A stretch of DNA of 16,980 nt, from positions 1 to 16,980 of the forward strand of contig JAYZBT010000026.1 of the NCBI GenBank assembly GCA_036338615.1, written 5' to 3'. How positions within the stretch are numbered: position 1 is the stretch's first letter; each line of letters opens with the position of its first letter. Shown here in pieces: positions 6,807 to 15,127 of the stretch. A program made the position numbers and the translations under genes. The stretch is from UBA1138 sp036338615 (lineage in GTDB: Bacteria; Gemmatimonadota; Gemmatimonadetes; Longimicrobiales; Gaopeijiaceae). Below the pieces are notes generated by a model, which did not search any database, had not been told where the DNA came from, and was given only the letters and a program-made list of their open reading frames with translations.

Positions 6807-8261
6807 TCAGCGTCCATGCCAAAGCGCGTCGTGACCGGCCTGGCGTCGGAACTGATCTGGATCGAAGAAGCGGTCATAGTACTCCATCTCCAGGTGGGAG
6901 AATTGCAGAAACATGCCCGGAGTGTAGAACGCGTCGGTGTGGGCCGGAAAGCGCCCATAGGTATCGTAGATGTAGTTGCAGATCTCCTTGACGTACTCGA
7001 CCTGCTTTGGGCCGAACTTCGTGGCCTTCTTCATGTACTTGGCGGCGTCGGCCTTGTCCTTGTACGACCGTGAGAACACCGCGTCGTCACCGTAGGCGCC
7101 GCCCTCGGCGCCGTACTTGGCTTCGATGACCCGGTCGACCGCGTCGTCCATCGAGTCCACGTACGGAGGACACAGCCCTTCGAGAATTCCGTCGATTCCG
7201 ATGGGGTTCGGTTGCGACGCGGGTACCGGCGCCCACGGTCTCAGCATCTTCGGCTCCTGAAAGCGGAAGCCCAGCCCGTGCCAGCCCTTCTCGGGGTCGT
7301 TCTGAAAGATGTATGGAGGGAAGACCGAGCCGTGGATCCACCCGCCCAGCCCCATCGCCTGACCGAGCAGCATCATGTTCTGGAAGTACAGGAACGCCTC
7401 GTAGTCGGTGCGCAACGCACCGGCAAATCCCAGTGGACCCGGGTTGTCCTTGTTGACAAACCCGTTGCGGACCCACTTGAGCCCGCCGACCGGGTGGTAG
7501 GGGACCTTCTCGGCGAGGCCCACCGAGCCAGCGATCTTTGCGAGCCATTCAACGAGCCCCTTGGGCTGGAAGGTGCGCCAATCGTCGAGGATGATGGGTC
7601 GCTTGCCGTCGGGCTCCGCAGCGAGGATCAGCAGCGCGTTGATGTACTGCCATGTGCAGTCCACCACCGGAAAGAACACGGTCGAGCCCGGGACATTGGA
7701 CATCTGGGCGTTCCATCCGAGGTAGTACGGCCACTCCCGCGGAAAGTCCATGCGACGGTCAGAAATCCGGAGTTTGCAGCTCTCCGCGGCCGCGATCCAA
7801 TCGTCCTCACTCCAATCCGCCCATTTCGGAGGCAGCGAACTGAGCAGCTCGAGGGCCTCGCGTCCGCTGGGATGCCGAAGCAAGAACATCCCGTCATCGG
7901 AGATCATGAAGAAGTGCGTGGCCTGGCAGTTGTCCGCGCTACTCGCCGTTCGGGCCATGATGTGCAGAAACGGAGTGCCCAACTCGTCGGTTCCGTCCGG
8001 CTTCGTCAGCGGGCCGTCGTGCGTCGTGATACCCGTGATCCCCGTGACGCACGTGATGAGAATGGCTTCCTCGAGCGGCGTCAGCGGGGCTGGATCATTC
8101 GGGCTCTCATAGGACAACTCGCCGGCGTTCATCGACGTTCCGCGCGCGAGGCGTCTGGTGCGCCGCTCCACCAGCGCCGACATGAAAGGGTACTCGAAGA
8201 GGTCCTTCAGGCAGTCGTGGCCGTGGGAATGCTCACTACCGGCATCGCCGGGATTCATCAT
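6807..8261 (-). CDS. Large nitroreductase-like protein of unknown function
   Basis: A 484-residue protein without a signal peptide. Two segments recall the FMN-dependent nitroreductase/SagB fold: an early ALVERRTRR (29-37) followed by PLTPLEEAILITCVTGITG (59-77), and QNMMLLGQAMGLGGW (294-308), which matches the family's QNxxLxAxxxGLG helix. TASSADNCQATHFF (105-118) may correspond to the flavin-contact region. The protein is about twice the size of a typical nitroreductase. Its extra C-terminal part (from about 340), with GLCPPYVDSMDDAVDRV and an aromatic, histidine-containing end, has no known role that I can assign. The N-terminus is His-rich (HSHGHDC). ATG 8261 is preceded by AGGAG (8272-8268) six bases away, a strong site after a 32-base gap from the TolC gene, and it opens the redox half of the operon. 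The fold assignment is moderate; the function is unknown. Confidence 0.72.
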   Translation of the reverse strand: MMNPGDAGSEHSHGHDCLKDLFEYPFMSALVERRTRRLARGTSMNAGELSYESPNDPAPLTPLEEAILITCVTGITGITTHDGPLTKPDGTDELGTPFLHIMARTASSADNCQATHFFMISDDGMFLLRHPSGREALELLSSLPPKWADWSEDDWIAAAESCKLRISDRRMDFPREWPYYLGWNAQMSNVPGSTVFFPVVDCTWQYINALLILAAEPDGKRPIILDDWRTFQPKGLVEWLAKIAGSVGLAEKVPYHPVGGLKWVRNGFVNKDNPGPLGFAGALRTDYEAFLYFQNMMLLGQAMGLGGWIHGSVFPPYIFQNDPEKGWHGLGFRFQEPKMLRPWAPVPASQPNPIGIDGILEGLCPPYVDSMDDAVDRVIEAKYGAEGGAYGDDAVFSRSYKDKADAAKYMKKATKFGPKQVEYVKEICNYIYDTYGRFPAHTDAFYTPGMFLQFSHLEMEYYDRFFDPDQFRRQAGHDALWHGR

Positions 8262-8293
8262 CTCGTGCTCCTATACAGTGGATCAGATGGTGT

Positions 8294-9649
8294 TCAGCGG
8301 CCCAGCACGCCCGACGCGAGCGCGAGTTCCGCGAGCGCGATTCGGTGCCCCAATTCGGCTTTCAGTAGGTCCACCTCGGCTTCCATTCGGTCAGCGTTCG
8401 CCTCCCCTTCCTGCGCAGCTACGGCGAGCCCAGTGGTGACTTCAACGATGCGGAGCCGTGACGCTTCCGTGCGTAGAGAGAGCGCTTCTCGCGCCAACTC
8501 GAGGACCTCCTCAGATCTTTCCAGCCGGCGGTACGCGGTCCCGACAGCCCCGCGGACTCGGCCCTCGATCACAGACACGTTGCCTTCGGCCTGGCGGAGC
8601 TGAGCGCGGCGTTCCTGCACCGTCCTCCGACGTTGGCCGAAGTCCAGAATGGTCCAACTCCCCATGATGCCCAAGCCGAGGGTGTTCTTGGGCAGGAACG
8701 GAAACGAGTTCTGGTAGAGGTGCATTCCAAGGAGTCCGACGTCGGGAATGTATTCGGCGCGAGCGGCCCCGACGCCATGTGTCGCCTTGGCGATCAGAGC
8801 CTGGGCTCCGACGACCTCGGGGTTGGCACGCAATGCCGCCTCGACGTAGTACTCGAGCGCTTCATGTGCGCCATCGACGGCGGGAGGGGGCGTCGCCTCG
8901 ACTCGGACTCCGGCCGGGAGACCCACGGCATCGGTGAGCGCGTAGTTGAGATCGTCCACCTCGTCTTCACGCTCCAACACTTCTTGACGGGCCTGAAGCC
9001 AACGAACCCGGGCTTCACGCTGAGCGACATCCAGGGCGGTGCCCGATTGAACGGCCGCGGTCAGATAGGAAATACGCTGCTCCGCCGCGGTCGCTCGCTC
9101 GCGAGCCACCTCCGCGGCTCTGGTCGCGATGAGTAGACCGGCATATGCCTGCAGCACGCCGAGCGCCAGGCTTTGTTCCGCCTGGCGCAACTCGGCACCG
9201 GCAACGTCTTCGTCGGCCCGCAGGACTCCACGCCCTTCTCGGATCTTGAAGAACTGAGTGAGCGGCTGAGCTACCGTGGTGAGCGCGAAGAAGATGTCCG
9301 TGCCGCCCTGCGGGATGGTCCGGTCCGTTCTCGGGAACTTGCCGCCCAACTCCGAGAAGTACCCCAGAGACCCAGACGGGAGGAGGATGCCCTGCGTGTT
9401 GTTGTTTACGAGATAGCTGGCCTGGGTCTCGATCCGGGGCAGATAGTTCGTGAACGCGACCGAGCTGCGTCGGCGGGTCTCTTCGACCTTCTGGCGAACG
9501 GCCTCGAGGCCCGGATTACCCTCGCGCGCCAACTCCAGAGCCTGCTCGAGGGTGAGAGAACGCTCCGTCTCCTGACCGCGCATGGGAGCCGGGAGGAGAA
9601 CGCTCGAGAGCAGGACCGCGAACAGCGAGGATCGGATCATGGTCTTCAT
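8294..9649 (-). CDS. TolC-family outer membrane efflux protein
   Basis: A 451-residue outer-membrane channel subunit of a tripartite exporter. It has a Sec signal (hydrophobic SSLFAVLLSSVLLPAP, 7-22), then the two structural repeats of the family. The first starts at SLTLEQALELAREGNPGLEA with NYLPRIETQ; the second has LRANPEVVGAQA and then EYIPDVGLLG. Long alanine-, arginine- and glutamate-rich coiled-coil helices follow each. Two starts are possible: TTG 9655, overlapping the RND stop, or ATG 9649. I prefer ATG 9649 because a GGGGA lies seven bases upstream of it, whereas the same element is only one base from the TTG. It belongs with the RND and adaptor genes just upstream. Confidence 0.9.
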   Translation of the reverse strand: MKTMIRSSLFAVLLSSVLLPAPMRGQETERSLTLEQALELAREGNPGLEAVRQKVEETRRRSSVAFTNYLPRIETQASYLVNNNTQGILLPSGSLGYFSELGGKFPRTDRTIPQGGTDIFFALTTVAQPLTQFFKIREGRGVLRADEDVAGAELRQAEQSLALGVLQAYAGLLIATRAAEVARERATAAEQRISYLTAAVQSGTALDVAQREARVRWLQARQEVLEREDEVDDLNYALTDAVGLPAGVRVEATPPPAVDGAHEALEYYVEAALRANPEVVGAQALIAKATHGVGAARAEYIPDVGLLGMHLYQNSFPFLPKNTLGLGIMGSWTILDFGQRRRTVQERRAQLRQAEGNVSVIEGRVRGAVGTAYRRLERSEEVLELAREALSLRTEASRLRIVEVTTGLAVAAQEGEANADRMEAEVDLLKAELGHRIALAELALASGVLGR

Positions 9650-9651
9650 GC

Positions 9652-12600
9652 TCAAGTCCCCAGGGAGGGTACGGCGTCCGGTGTCACCATGACGTAGAGA
9701 ACTGGCACCACCACCAGTGTGAACACCATCGAGAAGATGAGCCCGAAGGCGATGACGCTAGCCAGAGGCGCCCATAGACCCGAACCCGAGAGGATCATCG
9801 GTGTCAGACCGGCGGCGGCCGACATCGTCGTGAGGAAGATCGGACGGAGTCGCCGTCGCCCGGCCTCGAGCGCCGACTCCTCGAGCGCGCCTCCCTTGGC
9901 CATCTTCTCGCGGATGAAATCGAGCAGAATGATGGCGTTGCGGACGACGACCCCCGTCAGGCTTATGAGCCCCATGAAGGCCGTGAAGCCGAAGGGGTTG
10001 CGGGTAATGAGCAGGCCGAAATACGCGCCGAAGAGCGCGAGTGGGATCGCCATCATCACGACCATGACGTCCTTCACGCTCTGGAACTGGATGAGCAGGA
10101 TCAGAGCGATCAAGAGAGCGCTCGCGAGCATCCCAACGCTGAGATAGCCGAAGCTCTCCATCTGCACCTCGATCTCGCCGCCGTACGAAAGGCCGTAGCC
10201 GGGCGGCAGGGTCAACGTATCGATCGTCGGCTGAGCGGACGCGAGCACCACCGATGGCAGCACCCCGTCCTGTGCGAAGCTCGCTACGGTCAGGGTGCGG
10301 ACCCCATTGCGGTGCACGATGCGGCTCGGTTGCCACACGGGTCTCAAATCTGCGATGCCACGAAGGGGTACCCGGGCTACCGGCGAGACCATGTACGTGC
10401 TGCCCAGGTCCTCGAAGGCATCGCGATGGCTCTCGTCCAGTTGAAGCACGATGTCGACCGCGTCGTCTCCTTCCCAGAACGTCGAGACCGGCATGCCCCG
10501 AAACGTTCCTGCCAGCATGTTCGAGACCACCGTGGCGCTCATTCCGAGGCGGTTGGCGACTTCTGGACGGAGATCCACCTCGAGCGCGTATGCGTCCTCG
10601 CGGAAATTGTTGCGTATCATGAAGCTGCCCGGCGTGGCTTCCAGCACCGAGGCCGCTTGCTCTCCGAGAGAACGAAGCGTCACCACATCTTCACCCGTGA
10701 TGCGCACCTCGATGGGGGCCCACATCGGATCCCCCTGAACCAGACGTTGCACATCGACCTCTGCCTCCGGCACGCGCACCGGCAGGGAGTGGCGCAATCG
10801 CTCCACCACCTCAGGGGTGATGTCGACCTCGGTCGTTCGCACGATGATCTGGGCGATGTTCGGCCGGGGAAGCGCCGGTTCGAAGGAAAAGAAGAAACGT
10901 GGAGCACCCACACCGACGAACGAGGCAAACGCCCGCACGTCGGGGTCCGCTTCCAGAACCTGCTCGATCTCACGGGTCGTGCGGTCGGTCGCTTCGAGGC
11001 GCGTGCCCTCGGGCATCCAGACGTTTATCGCAAACTCATCGCGCTCGGATGGCGGAAAGAACTGCTGATCCACCATACTCGCCAGAACGGCGCCAGCGGC
11101 CACTGCGAGCACGCCGAACACCATCGTCAGCCGCCTGTGCTTCATCGCTCTCGCAATAGTAGCGTCGTAGACGGACTGCATGATGTCGAGCGCCCCGCGT
11201 TTGCTCGGCGCCCCGGCGGCGGCCGACTCCTCCGCGTGAATCCCCTTCTTGATGAATGTCCGGCACAGGAGCGGGGTCAGCAACATGGCCACGATATACG
11301 AGTTGGTCAGCGCCAGAGCCACGGTGATCGGCAGAGAGAACATGAACTCGCCCATCTGGCCGGGAATGAGCGCAAGCGGAAGAAACGCAGCAGCGATGGT
11401 CAACGTGGCGGCGAGCACGGGGACGGCGAGTTCGCTGGCGGACCGTTGGGCTGCCTCGTCCCTGGAGACCCCTTGGTCGAGCAGTTCCACGTAGTTGTCG
11501 GCGATGACGATGGCGTCATCGACCACGAGGCCGAGCACGACGATCAGGCCCGCAAGTGAGACTTGGTGTAATTCGATCCCGATCCCCTGGAGGATCGCGA
11601 AGGTCATCAAGATCGTTACCGGGATCGCTGTTCCGGCTACCGTGGCGACGGGAAATGGGAGCAGGATGAGCGTCACCGCGAGCACAGCGACGAGGGCCAT
11701 CCCGAATTCGCTAAGAAAATGTCCGATGCGTTCCTCGACGATCTTGGGCTGGTCCACGATCGCCTCGATAGAGACGTCGGGCGGAAGCCGCGTGCTCACC
11801 TCCGCTATGGTCTCGTCCACCTCGCGCCCGAAGTCGACGATGTTGTATCCCTCCAGCATCTCGAGGCTGAGCATGACGGACGGCTGACCGTTTGCGCGCA
11901 CAAGGAAGTCAGGATCCGCGTCCCGACGCTCGACTTCGGCGATGTCGCCGATGTAGATCGGGCTGCCACTGGGAGACACACCCGCGATCTGGCGACGAAT
12001 CTGGTCCTCGCTCTCATAGAGCCCCACCGTTTGGATCGGGACCCGCGTGGTCGTCGCGTCGAAAGCGCCGGCCTCCGAGATGACGTTCTGATTCTGGAGT
12101 GCGCCAACCACGTGAAGTGGCGTGATCCCGTATTGGACGAGCTGCTCCATCGTGCTCGTGACGTAGATCTTCTCCGTTTGCTCCCCGATGCGTTTGACCT
12201 TGGAGACCGCGGGGAGCCGGAGAAGCTCCGCTTCCACTCGCTCCAGATACTCCTGCAGCTCTCGGTACCCATACTGCTCGCCGGTGACGGACAGCAGAAT
12301 CGCGATCACGTCCCCGAAGTCGGAGTTCACGATTGGTCCCAGGACTCCCTGCGGGAGTTCCGTGACACCGAGTTCGTTGAGCTCGTGGCGTAGCTTGGAC
12401 CAGAATCGGTCCGCGTCCACGACCGCGTCCTCCAGCGTGACGTCGATGACGACGCCACCCACCATGCTGGTCGAGACGGTACGGGCCTTCCGCACCTCAC
12501 CAAACCCAAAGAGACGTTCCTCGATCCTCTTCGTAACCTGCTCCTCGACCTGATTCGCGGTCGCGCCCGGATAAGCGGCCAGAACCAGGCCCCGGCGGAT

Positions 12601-12723
12601 CGGAATCTTCGGGTCCTCCCGGCGGGGCATGGTCATGAGAGAGCTGATGCCCGCGAGGCAGACCATCGCCGTGATGACGTATATGACCTGGGGATGTCGA
12701 AGAGACATCCTGATGAGACTCAT
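9652..12723 (-). CDS. RND efflux transporter, AcrB/HAE1-like
   Basis: A 1023-residue inner-membrane proton-driven exporter of the resistance-nodulation-division family, full length. It starts with the cytoplasmic end and TM1 (RHPQVIYVITAMVCLAG), then two large periplasmic porter loops. TM4 carries GLVVDDAIVIADN with Asp402/Asp403 for proton relay, and TM10 carries LTGVVVRNAIILLDF. AcrB has a relay lysine in TM10, whereas this protein has Arg928 at the corresponding VRNA site. The paired halves show the expected duplication, with a hydrophobic block of several helices around 338-500 and another around 870-1012. The ATG overlaps the adaptor stop (ATGA). Substrate class cannot be read from the sequence; it looks HAE1-like rather than a CzcA-type metal pump. 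Confidence 0.93.
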   Translation of the reverse strand: MSLIRMSLRHPQVIYVITAMVCLAGISSLMTMPRREDPKIPIRRGLVLAAYPGATANQVEEQVTKRIEERLFGFGEVRKARTVSTSMVGGVVIDVTLEDAVVDADRFWSKLRHELNELGVTELPQGVLGPIVNSDFGDVIAILLSVTGEQYGYRELQEYLERVEAELLRLPAVSKVKRIGEQTEKIYVTSTMEQLVQYGITPLHVVGALQNQNVISEAGAFDATTTRVPIQTVGLYESEDQIRRQIAGVSPSGSPIYIGDIAEVERRDADPDFLVRANGQPSVMLSLEMLEGYNIVDFGREVDETIAEVSTRLPPDVSIEAIVDQPKIVEERIGHFLSEFGMALVAVLAVTLILLPFPVATVAGTAIPVTILMTFAILQGIGIELHQVSLAGLIVVLGLVVDDAIVIADNYVELLDQGVSRDEAAQRSASELAVPVLAATLTIAAAFLPLALIPGQMGEFMFSLPITVALALTNSYIVAMLLTPLLCRTFIKKGIHAEESAAAGAPSKRGALDIMQSVYDATIARAMKHRRLTMVFGVLAVAAGAVLASMVDQQFFPPSERDEFAINVWMPEGTRLEATDRTTREIEQVLEADPDVRAFASFVGVGAPRFFFSFEPALPRPNIAQIIVRTTEVDITPEVVERLRHSLPVRVPEAEVDVQRLVQGDPMWAPIEVRITGEDVVTLRSLGEQAASVLEATPGSFMIRNNFREDAYALEVDLRPEVANRLGMSATVVSNMLAGTFRGMPVSTFWEGDDAVDIVLQLDESHRDAFEDLGSTYMVSPVARVPLRGIADLRPVWQPSRIVHRNGVRTLTVASFAQDGVLPSVVLASAQPTIDTLTLPPGYGLSYGGEIEVQMESFGYLSVGMLASALLIALILLIQFQSVKDVMVVMMAIPLALFGAYFGLLITRNPFGFTAFMGLISLTGVVVRNAIILLDFIREKMAKGGALEESALEAGRRRLRPIFLTTMSAAAGLTPMILSGSGLWAPLASVIAFGLIFSMVFTLVVVPVLYVMVTPDAVPSLGT
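9657..9661 (-). promoter_or_regulatory. Shine-Dalgarno deciding the TolC-family start
   Basis: GGGGA on the minus strand lies inside the end of the RND gene, seven bases before ATG 9649. It favours the ATG over the overlapping TTG at 9655. Confidence 0.45.
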
Positions 12724-13853
12724 CGGGTCGCGCTCCCCTGATCCGCTGTCGGAGCAGCGCCGGCCGTGACCTCAACCACCGCTCCCTCTCTCAGGCGATG
12801 CTGTCCGCCGACCACGATCTGCTCGTCGCCGGCGAGACCCTCTCGGATCTCGATCTCGGTCCCGTACGCGGACCCGACTTCCACGCGGCGCGCGTGCACG
12901 CGTTGCTCTGCGGGGAAGTACACGAAGACACGCGTGATGCCGTCCGAGCCTCGTACGATGGCCTCGCCGGGCACCGTCAGCGCCTGCACGGTCACGTCGG
13001 TTTCGAGACGGACTTCGGCGATCATGCCGGGCAACAGCCTCCGGCCGGGGTTGGCCACCTCGATCTTCACCGTGTAGGTGCGAGAGCCAGGGTCGGCGGC
13101 AATCCCGACGAGGCGAACACGCCCCTCGAACGCGGCCCCGTCGAGCGAAGGGATCGTCACATCGGCTCGCTGCCCAACGGCGATGGGTCCGATCTCCGCT
13201 TCGGGAACGCCGACTCTGACCTGAACCGGGTCGACAGAAACGATCGTGAAGACCGGGAATCCAGGCCCGGCCTGCTCGCCGGGCTGGACGGCGCGACGTG
13301 CCACGACTCCGCTCAGGGGCGATGTGATGCGCGTGTCGGCGAGTTTCTTCTCCGCCATCGCCTCCTGTGCCCGAGCCATACGCGCGGCGGTCTGCGCCTT
13401 GTGGAAATCGTTCTCGGGGATGCCGTTCTGTGCGAATACCGCCGTAGCCCGTGAAAGCTCGTCCTCGGCCCGTTCCCTCTGAGCCGAGGCCAGTTCGAGG
13501 TTGAGCTCGTAGTCGGTAGGGTCGAGCTCCGCGAGCGCCGCGCCTCGGGCGACCACCTCCCCCTCCTCGGGGCCTACATCGGCGACCAGACCCGGCACCA
13601 GGAAGCCAACGTTCACGGTCCGGTTCGACTCGACATCCCCACTGAGACCGATCCACGCGGGTCGGTCGAGACGGGCCACCTGAGTGAGGCGCACGGGAAC
13701 AGGGGCCGCGTCTGCCGCCTCGACGGTGTCAGAATCACCACAGCCGAGGGGGGCAAGCGACAGCAGCAAAATGGCCGTGGCACCCACGGGTGCACGGAGG
13801 GAGATAGTGGGAAGGTCGGTATCCACGCGGTCGACTCCTTCGACGTGTTGCAT
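12720..13853 (-). CDS. RND periplasmic adaptor (membrane fusion) lipoprotein
   Basis: A 377-residue adaptor linking the RND pump to the TolC-type channel. The signal segment TAILLLSLAPLGC ends in a lipobox with Cys38, followed by GDSD. The lipoyl-type half motifs are split by a helical hairpin: GFLVPGLVADVGPEEGEVV (83-101) and ITSPLSGVVARRAVQPGEQ (176-194), with alanine- and glutamate-rich coiled coil between them. Beta-barrel and membrane-proximal domains follow (VDPVQVRVGVPEAEIGP, then VPGEAIV). ATG 13853 overlaps the upstream stop as TAATG. A GTG at 13826 with GGAG eight bases upstream is an alternative that would give a more usual signal-peptide length. Confidence 0.9.
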   Translation of the reverse strand: MQHVEGVDRVDTDLPTISLRAPVGATAILLLSLAPLGCGDSDTVEAADAAPVPVRLTQVARLDRPAWIGLSGDVESNRTVNVGFLVPGLVADVGPEEGEVVARGAALAELDPTDYELNLELASAQRERAEDELSRATAVFAQNGIPENDFHKAQTAARMARAQEAMAEKKLADTRITSPLSGVVARRAVQPGEQAGPGFPVFTIVSVDPVQVRVGVPEAEIGPIAVGQRADVTIPSLDGAAFEGRVRLVGIAADPGSRTYTVKIEVANPGRRLLPGMIAEVRLETDVTVQALTVPGEAIVRGSDGITRVFVYFPAEQRVHARRVEVGSAYGTEIEIREGLAGDEQIVVGGQHRLREGAVVEVTAGAAPTADQGSATR

Positions 13854-14830
13854 TAGTGAGCCACGGCTTCCTGCCCAGCGGTCGCCGGCGTGGGGCTGAG
13901 CAAAGGCGCAAAGAAGTCGATGATGGGTTCCGGACGATCGACCAGCGCCATGTAGCCGCCGAACCGTTCCTCCGTGGGCAGCAGAATGGGCTCTGACGCG
14001 TTAGGCGTCGCCGCAGCTATCGCCTGTACATCCTCCACGCTGCCCCACTTGTCGCCCGAACCTTGTAGATAGAGAATCGGGGTCGAACGCGCCATGGTCG
14101 CGTGGGTCCGCAGGTCGAAAGCGGTCAGCTTCGGGCCGCCGCGAAGACGGTAGAGGACCTCGACGGGGGGGTAGAGGAGGTAGCTGAGCGGCCCGAGCAA
14201 GGCTTTACGATATCGCCTAGAGAAGACCTGTGGCGTCGTGGGCTGAATGGCTACGCCCGCGCGGATTTGATCGGTGCCGCCCGTAGCGTAGATCAGCGAG
14301 TTCCCTCCCATGGAGAAGCCCACGACCCCCATGCGAGATGCATCGACCTCGTCGCGGGCCTCGAGCATATCGAGCGCACCGAGCAGGTCGAGTGATTCCT
14401 TCCATCCGTACGTCTGGGGTAGGTCGCTACCGCTCTCGCCGTAGTTGCGCACGTCGAACATCACGACGTGGTAGCCCTCCGAGTGCAGCCGCCCAGCCAG
14501 GGGCATCAGGCGCACCGGGGTACTGCCCGGCAGGTCCCATAGCAGCCGATTCGCGGGGGTGCCCATGCGATTCCACGGCCAACCATGCATGATGATCGCC
14601 GCCGGACCCTCAGTTCGGTGCGGGCCCGGGATGAACCAGCCTTCGATCATCAAGCCGTCCCGCGCGGGGAAACGGACGGCCTCGAAGTCCAATCCGAGTT
14701 CGGCCCTCGGGTCACTCCAGGCGGTGTGTCGCTTGGGATTGAGGACGAGCCGAGAGAAGAGGTAGACGCCCACCATCCAAGCCACGACCAGCAATGCGGG
14801 GCCACCCCAAAGGAGACTCGATACGTCCAT
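13853..14830 (-). CDS. Membrane-anchored alpha/beta hydrolase
   Basis: A 325-residue serine-hydrolase-fold protein anchored by an N-terminal transmembrane segment (PALLVVAWMVGVYLFSRLVL, 11-30). The fold motifs are IIMHGWPWNR (79-88, oxyanion loop), FDVRNYGESG (125-134), the nucleophile elbow GFSMGG (171-176, Ser173) and LQGSGDKWGS (255-264, Asp260). The region where the catalytic His normally lies, about residues 283-300 (LLPTEERFGGYMALVDRP), contains no histidine; the only later one is the C-terminal residue. The enzyme may be inactive or use another residue. ATG 14830 is chosen over the TTG at 14860 because the latter lies inside the repeated upstream element. It is the first gene of the long operon, overlapping the adaptor start by one base. 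Its substrate is unknown. Confidence 0.82.
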   Translation of the reverse strand: MDVSSLLWGGPALLVVAWMVGVYLFSRLVLNPKRHTAWSDPRAELGLDFEAVRFPARDGLMIEGWFIPGPHRTEGPAAIIMHGWPWNRMGTPANRLLWDLPGSTPVRLMPLAGRLHSEGYHVVMFDVRNYGESGSDLPQTYGWKESLDLLGALDMLEARDEVDASRMGVVGFSMGGNSLIYATGGTDQIRAGVAIQPTTPQVFSRRYRKALLGPLSYLLYPPVEVLYRLRGGPKLTAFDLRTHATMARSTPILYLQGSGDKWGSVEDVQAIAAATPNASEPILLPTEERFGGYMALVDRPEPIIDFFAPLLSPTPATAGQEAVAH

Positions 14831-14835
14831 TGAAC

Positions 14836-14892
14836 TCGCCAAAGTTAGAGGAACACCCAAGGTTACGGGTTGCCCGGTCAGTATTCAAATGC
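14836..14892. repeat. Direct repeat copy 1 (57 bp, diverged)
   Basis: This copy aligns without gaps to 14939-14995 at an offset of 103 bases. It begins with TCGCCA, shares AGAGGAA/GGAGGAA-type middle sequence and GGGTTG, and ends in the identical 16-mer GTCAGTATTCAAATGC (14877-14892). The stretch AACTCGCCAAAGTT (14833-14846) can form a 4-bp hairpin. It lies immediately upstream of the operon's first ATG, so it is probably the 5' leader or promoter of that operon. Confidence 0.75.
14860..14888 (-). promoter_or_regulatory. Weak promoter-like pair before the minus-strand operon (copy 1)
   Basis: On the minus strand TTGAAT (14888-14883) and TAACCT (14865-14860) are separated by 17 bases. Transcription would start near 14853, leaving a leader of about 23 bases before ATG 14830. 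The -10 match is poor (3 of 6), so this is a suggestion supported mainly by spacing and position. Confidence 0.25.
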
Positions 14893-14938
14893 CCTGTGTG
14901 AGCGACTTCGGTTGGGAAACTTCTCCGCTCGTTGAGCC

Positions 14939-14995
14939 TCGCCAAGGCTGGAGGAAGCCCTTAGGGTATGGGTTGTAACGTCAGTATTCAAATGC
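14939..14995. repeat. Direct repeat copy 2 (57 bp, diverged)
   Basis: This is the second copy, with the same 16-mer ending GTCAGTATTCAAATGC at 14980-14995. A perfect 5-bp hairpin, AGCCT-CGCCA-AGGCT, spans 14935-14949 at the edge matching the hairpin of copy 1, with different stem bases around a shared CGCCA core. Conservation of the ends and of the hairpin, with drift between, suggests a functional or mobile repeat rather than a recent duplication. Confidence 0.75.
14963..14991 (-). promoter_or_regulatory. Weak promoter-like pair in repeat copy 2
   Basis: TTGAAT (14991-14986) and TACCCT (14968-14963) on the minus strand have the same 17-base spacing as in copy 1. The two could be tandem promoters for the operon, but the -10 element is equally weak. 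Confidence 0.2.
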
Positions 14996-15127
14996 GCATC
15001 AGCGCAGGGAACACTCCCACGAACGGATCTGCGCCTTGAAGCCCGAAGGTGTGAGCCCGCAAACGGCGAAGCTCGTGATCTGCAGCCGCCTCGTGAGCGG
15101 GCTTGGGCGGCCGTTGTCTGCCGCGAG

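Larger units (their letters stand above)
14831..15127. other. Divergent intergenic region
   Basis: This stretch of about 300 bases separates the minus-strand operon from the plus-strand EthD-like gene. It holds the two direct repeats and weak promoter-like pairs listed separately. Bases 14996-15127 hold nothing I recognise. The frame of the EthD-like gene is open back to about 14936, but without a credible start there. Short antisense open frames through the repeats look like chance. Confidence 0.6.

Noticed and set aside
7212..8603. Long plus-strand frame opposite the nitroreductase-like gene
   Set aside because: Antisense shadow that spans two real genes and their intergenic gap, with low-complexity composition and no ribosome site.
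14831..14995. Integron attC site in the repeats
   Set aside because: A GTTGAGC fitting the core consensus occurs at 14931-14937, but no matching RYYYAAC partner lies at the required distance on either strand, and no cassette or integrase gene is present.
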